Assembly (NCBI GenBank): GCA_034698045.1
Contig: JAQGAU010000803.1
Location: 1 to 23,774 of the forward strand
Source: Paramacrobiotus richtersi
Taxonomy: Eukaryota; Tardigrada; Eutardigrada; Parachela; Macrobiotidae
Direction of reading: 5' to 3'
Length of the DNA: 23,774 nt
Under the pieces are notes generated by a model. The model made no database searches. It was not told where the DNA came from and worked only from the letters and a program-made list of their open reading frames with translations. Every line of letters begins with the position of its first letter. Positions within the stretch are counted from its first letter, which is position 1. Positions 20,354 through 23,774 of this stretch are shown one piece after another. The position numbers and the translations under genes are program-made.

Positions 20354-21131
20354 TGTGACCGTCAATTGTGCCCCTCTGCCAAAATGTCCCCCGGGCAATA
20401 CTGTCCCGCGCAGTATCGCCAATAATATCCCCGGTACTACCGGGGATATTATTGGCGATACTGCGCGGGACACTGTTGCCGGTAATGCGGGGACATTATT
20501 GCTCGTACTGCGGGAGCATTATTGCCGCTACTACGGGGGACATTCTTGCCGTAGTAAGAGGGCACTATTGCTGGTACTGAACTCGGGTGACATTATTGAC
20601 GGCCAGGAAGTTAGTACCTAGAGGGGCCATAGTGCCCGTGCTCGACTAAGCTTGGTTGACATTATTGCCGGCATGGACGCGAGTAAGCATTGTTGCCGGT
20701 AGCAGTTGTAGTAGGGTTGCATCGTTGCCGGCAATAATACCTCTACTGTCTGGTGCCACCGGAAATAATGTCACCCGAGCCCCGTACCAGAAGTAATGCC
20801 CCCTAACTCACCTAGCTCCAGGCCGGCAATAATATCAGCCGACTCACGAACCGGCAATAATGTCTTCCGTAGTACCGGCAATAATGTCCCCCTTACTACC
20901 CACAACAGTGTCATCGCCGGGCTTCGGGAAAATTTCTCTGTGGTTACAGCGGTGACTGTTGTAGCGCTTTGTGGCGGTCCTCGGATTGATCCCGTTTTTG
21001 TCCAGCCCTCCTAGGCCCTTCGTTTCACCAAGCCTGTGCAGGGGTTACACATTTGGCGATGGTTACAGAGGGGATCCGGCAATAATGTCTGGGGGGACAT
21101 TTTGGAAGGGGGGACATAATTGACAATCACA
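20354..21131. mobile_element. foldback/MITE-like element with long inverted structure
   Basis: The two ends are inverted copies: TGTGACCGTCAATTGTG at 20354 and, read backwards from 21131, TGTGATTGTCAATTATG. The similarity continues through C-rich runs and CCAAAATGTCCCCC on both sides. The interior is built from a repeated 14-bp motif: GACATTATTGCCGG in the left part (for example 20658-20671) and its complement CCGGCAATAATGTC in the right part (20851-20864, 20875-20888, 21076-21089), so the whole element can fold on itself. GTCGT occurs at 20341-20345 and at 21132-21136 and may be part of a target duplication if the left end starts at 20346. It encodes nothing convincing. Short ORFs inside are reads through the repeats. 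Confidence 0.75.
20403..20471. repeat. near-perfect palindrome, 34-bp arms around one central base
   Basis: Positions 20403-20436 are exactly the reverse complement of 20438-20471, with a single C between. Complementarity continues outward with mismatches into CCGGGCAATACT on the left and its partner on the right. It lies inside the foldback element and would form a very stable hairpin or cruciform. Confidence 0.93.
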
Positions 21132-22201
21132 GTCGTTCCTTTGCATAGCCATTACTGTTGTCAATACCCGGAGCATTACTTTTTACTACTATACCCGGAG
21201 CATTACTAATGTATGTCACAATTGCGGTAACTCACAAGCAACTGTCGTCGAACATGCTATTGTTTTGATAAATTTTGTTAGGCAGCTCTGATCCGCCAAT
21301 TTAATGATTTAAAAACTGCCTTCTGAATGGTAAAATACAAGTTACAACAAAAATCAAGTGCTCAGACGTCCGTTAGACATAGGAGCAGGTATGCGTATCA
21401 TAAATTTACATAGGACATCGGATTCTTAGAATGACAGAGAGCAAAACACTTGAATCTTGGAAACGGCGACAGGTTAATTGATTGACCACTTGGAAATAAT
21501 CTGTAATTGCCGAAAAGCCCGCAGTCTTTGTTAGTTACATTAGTATGTAAATATAGCACCGTGATCAGTTTTCTGCTTGTTTGTGATGATTACGACATAT
21601 TGGAAGGCAAAAAACTAACGTATTATTAAAACGCAGCACCTGCCCGCTCCGATAATATGTCATGGAAAAGAACACCATAAGATTCTGTATCTCGCAATGC
21701 CTGTGAAGACGACTGAACAACCCAGCCAGAAAATGGAGAAAGTCCAAAATGATACCAAACGGAATCCGGCACGATGACCGGATGTTAAGTCGGGATCCTT
21801 TCTGGCAGATTTTATTTCCGTTCATAATCTTTCAAACAGGAAGCTATAGGCGTCAATGTTTTAGACCGATAGACCACATTCAATCAGCTTTCGAATGGCG
21901 AGCGGCCGTAGTACAACAACAGGTCAAAAACGAGCTAACCAAGTCGGTAGATTCGGTTTCAGCGAAGTACTGGGTGCGATTAGGGCACGCAGGAGGAGAA
22001 ACTTATCGGGTAATGATGAAATAAGTCAATTATGACATTCTTCGCCGAGTGGACGAGGGAAAGCGAGCAGAATCCGTGTAACAGCGGGTGGCAGCACGAA
22101 CGAATGCTTCGGCCGGTATTCGGGACAAAAGTTTTGTCACAAAACCGCCTAACCGTCCTCAGACTGAAAACTATAAACTGAACTGAATAAACTTAAAAAG
22201 T
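21132..22201. other. intergenic region between the foldback element and the GPCR gene
   Basis: A plus-strand ORF from ATG 21749 to 22024 (91 codons) has an acceptor-like TTTCAAACAG at 21840 and a donor-like CGG|GTAATG near 22009, so part may be an exon of an unseen gene, but I recognise no domain. The 3' UTR of the minus-strand GPCR must lie at the right end. A minus-strand AATAAA (TTTATT near 21811) is a distant candidate polyadenylation signal. Confidence 0.4.
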
Positions 22202-23236
22202 CTATACATTCCGATAAAATAGTCCAGTCACAGCCTTTCGCAGGTCAGGGAGTGTAATCGTGAAGAAAATCGGATCCAGTACGGGCTGCAGGATAAACAA
22301 AACCATTGCGGCGTGATAAGTCGCGGACTGAAAATCAATTTCTATTAAACGGAAACTGCCTAACGCAAACAAGACGTTCACCGGTGTCCAGGAAATGGTT
22401 ACGCTGATGGTGAGCAATGTCAGTACAGGAAAAGCGTAACGGTTTTCGTTACTTGTTCGCTGTGTAGCCGTCGATCCTTGCGTCGACGCCGTAACCACAG
22501 ACGCTGCTGTACTGGCACTGGCAGTGACATTTCGCCTAGGCTGAACAGCACCACGAAACCGACGCCGACGGCACTTAAACCAAAGGTACGGGTAGGCTGC
22601 TATAATAAGAAAATTTGGCAGTAAGTAAATTACGACCTGTATAGCGAGGTTATAATCAGCAATTGCGTCGACATTCATAAAGCATCCCCCATCCGTAGGC
22701 TGACGATAGTATACAGCATCTAGTATGACACCCGGAAGACACAGACAGTTGGCGTAGATCCACGCAGCAACGCACAATATACAAGAGACCTTTTTGGTAT
22801 TGTGGGTTCGATATTTATGCGGAAACGTCACAGCCCAGATGCGATTGACCGTAATTAACAGGTGAGTATGAATAATAACTGGGCCCATGACATAATTTCC
22901 GTACAGATACGCCGTACAAGCAAAGGATCCCAGCCACCAGGAATGATAAACGGAGTTGATGATCTCAAAGGGTGTGCTCAAGACATCGAAGCACAAATTC
23001 GCTATCAGAAGATTACCAAGGTAGATGTTAAAGGGCTGCTGTAGATGCGTTTTGGATATGAATTGAATAAGGACTGTTCCGTTAAGGATGATCACAAGGG
23101 GAAACACAGCCATCTGCAGGCCGGACAGAATCCCCCAGGACACCAAGGAAGAGGTGCTGGCTGGTGAGGAATCCGTACCGTCGTTCGTTGAGTAAGCAAT
23201 CATGCCGGTTACAGTACTATTTGTTGAGATGTTCAT
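22202..23236 (-). CDS. class A (rhodopsin-family) G-protein-coupled receptor, single exon, 344 aa
   Basis: The frame is open from ATG (23236-23234) to TAG with no intron. The extracellular N-terminus has possible N-glycosylation sites at N2 and N6. Seven hydrophobic segments lie at about 36-59, 68-90, 106-130, 150-170, 198-220, 268-292 and 306-327. Landmarks: N52 in helix 1, L-C-F-D84 in helix 2, C107 at the top of helix 3 paired with C185 in extracellular loop 2, and W159 in helix 4. The helix 3 DRY motif is N-R-I (131-133), the helix 6 CWxP is S-W-T-P (282-285), and NPxxY is D-P-I-F-F (321-325). Intracellular loop 3 starts with a very basic run (KCRRRRFR) and has a Ser/Thr/Ala-rich stretch at 238-262. 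The C-terminal tail is short and has no palmitoylation cysteine. Ligand unknown; lineage-specific orphan receptors of this kind are common in invertebrates. The gene converges on the plus-strand arrays. Confidence 0.93.
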   Translation of the reverse strand: MNISTNSTVTGMIAYSTNDGTDSSPASTSSLVSWGILSGLQMAVFPLVIILNGTVLIQFISKTHLQQPFNIYLGNLLIANLCFDVLSTPFEIINSVYHSWWLGSFACTAYLYGNYVMGPVIIHTHLLITVNRIWAVTFPHKYRTHNTKKVSCILCVAAWIYANCLCLPGVILDAVYYRQPTDGGCFMNVDAIADYNLAIQVVIYLLPNFLIIAAYPYLWFKCRRRRFRGAVQPRRNVTASASTAASVVTASTQGSTATQRTSNENRYAFPVLTLLTISVTISWTPVNVLFALGSFRLIEIDFQSATYHAAMVLFILQPVLDPIFFTITLPDLRKAVTGLFYRNV

Positions 23237-23774
23237 TTTTCACGCAGTTTCAAGGTCGATGTGCCAAAGTAGCGTTACAATCGACGACGACGATTCCGTG
23301 GTTTCCGTGGAATTCAGAAAATGGTGAGAGAATTTTGATATGGTGGTTATCGTGGTCCACGAACATAACTGTATGCTAGAAAATGCAATGCAGGGTAGAA
23401 ACACAACGTCCATGATCGCTTGGATATACATATTTAGATACATTCCGACTCAGACAGCGTGAACATTATTAAACCGTTATTATTGCTCCTTTTGATTACC
23501 TTTATATCTTACCTTTTGAAGAATCCATACCGCTCGTGCCTTCAAGTGTTTTGCCCCATCAATATATTAAAAAGGAGACAACTGCGTAAAGCTCGTCAAT
23601 TGGCGCTCAGACATAATGTGGCTACTCTTTTCTCCAGAGGCACAAATAGGACAAATATTTCAATTTTCTCATCGATGAACTTGTTCGCAGGTACGCATGC
23701 ATTATTTACAGGCATCGTTTATTTCGGTACACTGAGCACCACTTCATCGCCGCGTTTGACCAAAGAACGCAAAT
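23237..23774. other. upstream region of the GPCR gene
   Basis: The promoter and 5' UTR of the minus-strand receptor gene should be here. I see no clear TATA box, no splice acceptor feeding the ATG, and no other gene up to the window edge. Confidence 0.45.

Noticed and set aside
20355..21014. Plus- and minus-strand ORFs with repeated motifs that look like a repetitive protein.
   Set aside because: They are translations of the foldback element's 14-bp repeats; frames are open only by composition.

Overview
The window is eukaryotic: every recognisable gene except one is split by GT-AG introns of about 60 nt to 1.8 kb, coding density is moderate, and many products carry secretion signals. The style (small genome, tandem secreted and receptor families, a divergent single-exon rhodopsin-class receptor) suggests a small invertebrate. 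A tardigrade is my best guess, but no marker gene here proves it.

Region 1 (1-7550) is a tandem array of five paralogues on the + strand: a 3' exon at 346-601 and complete three-exon genes at 1302-2418, 3270-4255, 4883-6011 and 6551-7507. Each complete gene has a signal-peptide exon, a cysteine-rich central exon and a last exon with a conserved C-G motif followed by a GPI-anchor-like tail. Both introns are phase 2 in every copy. The cysteine spacing is strongly conserved and I do not recognise the family.

Region 2 (8529-20011) is a second array on the + strand. It holds three copies (F, G, H) of a gene for a type I membrane protein with a Ly6/uPAR-like three-finger ectodomain, a Ser/Thr-rich stalk, one transmembrane helix and a short tail. 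Intron phases are 1-1-0-1-0. Only G keeps all downstream exons in frame, and its signal-peptide exon is split by a hAT-type MITE (10955-11104) that happens to supply a new in-frame ATG. F lacks recognisable exons 1-2 and has a frameshift in a short tandem duplication. H has frame-breaking indels in exons 3 and 4. Intron 2 of G holds an alternative domain-completing exon (13321-13481) that would end the protein right after the three-finger fold, giving a secreted form.

Mobile DNA: the hAT-like MITE; a polyA-tailed retro-insertion with target-site duplication in intron 1 of G (11526-11815), with a degenerate relative near the left edge; and a foldback element of about 0.8 kb (20354-21131) with a 34-bp perfect-arm hairpin.

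Region 3 (22202-23236, - strand) is a single-exon class A GPCR with unusual variants of the DRY, CWxP and NPxxY motifs. The rest is intergenic or intronic sequence without supported genes.
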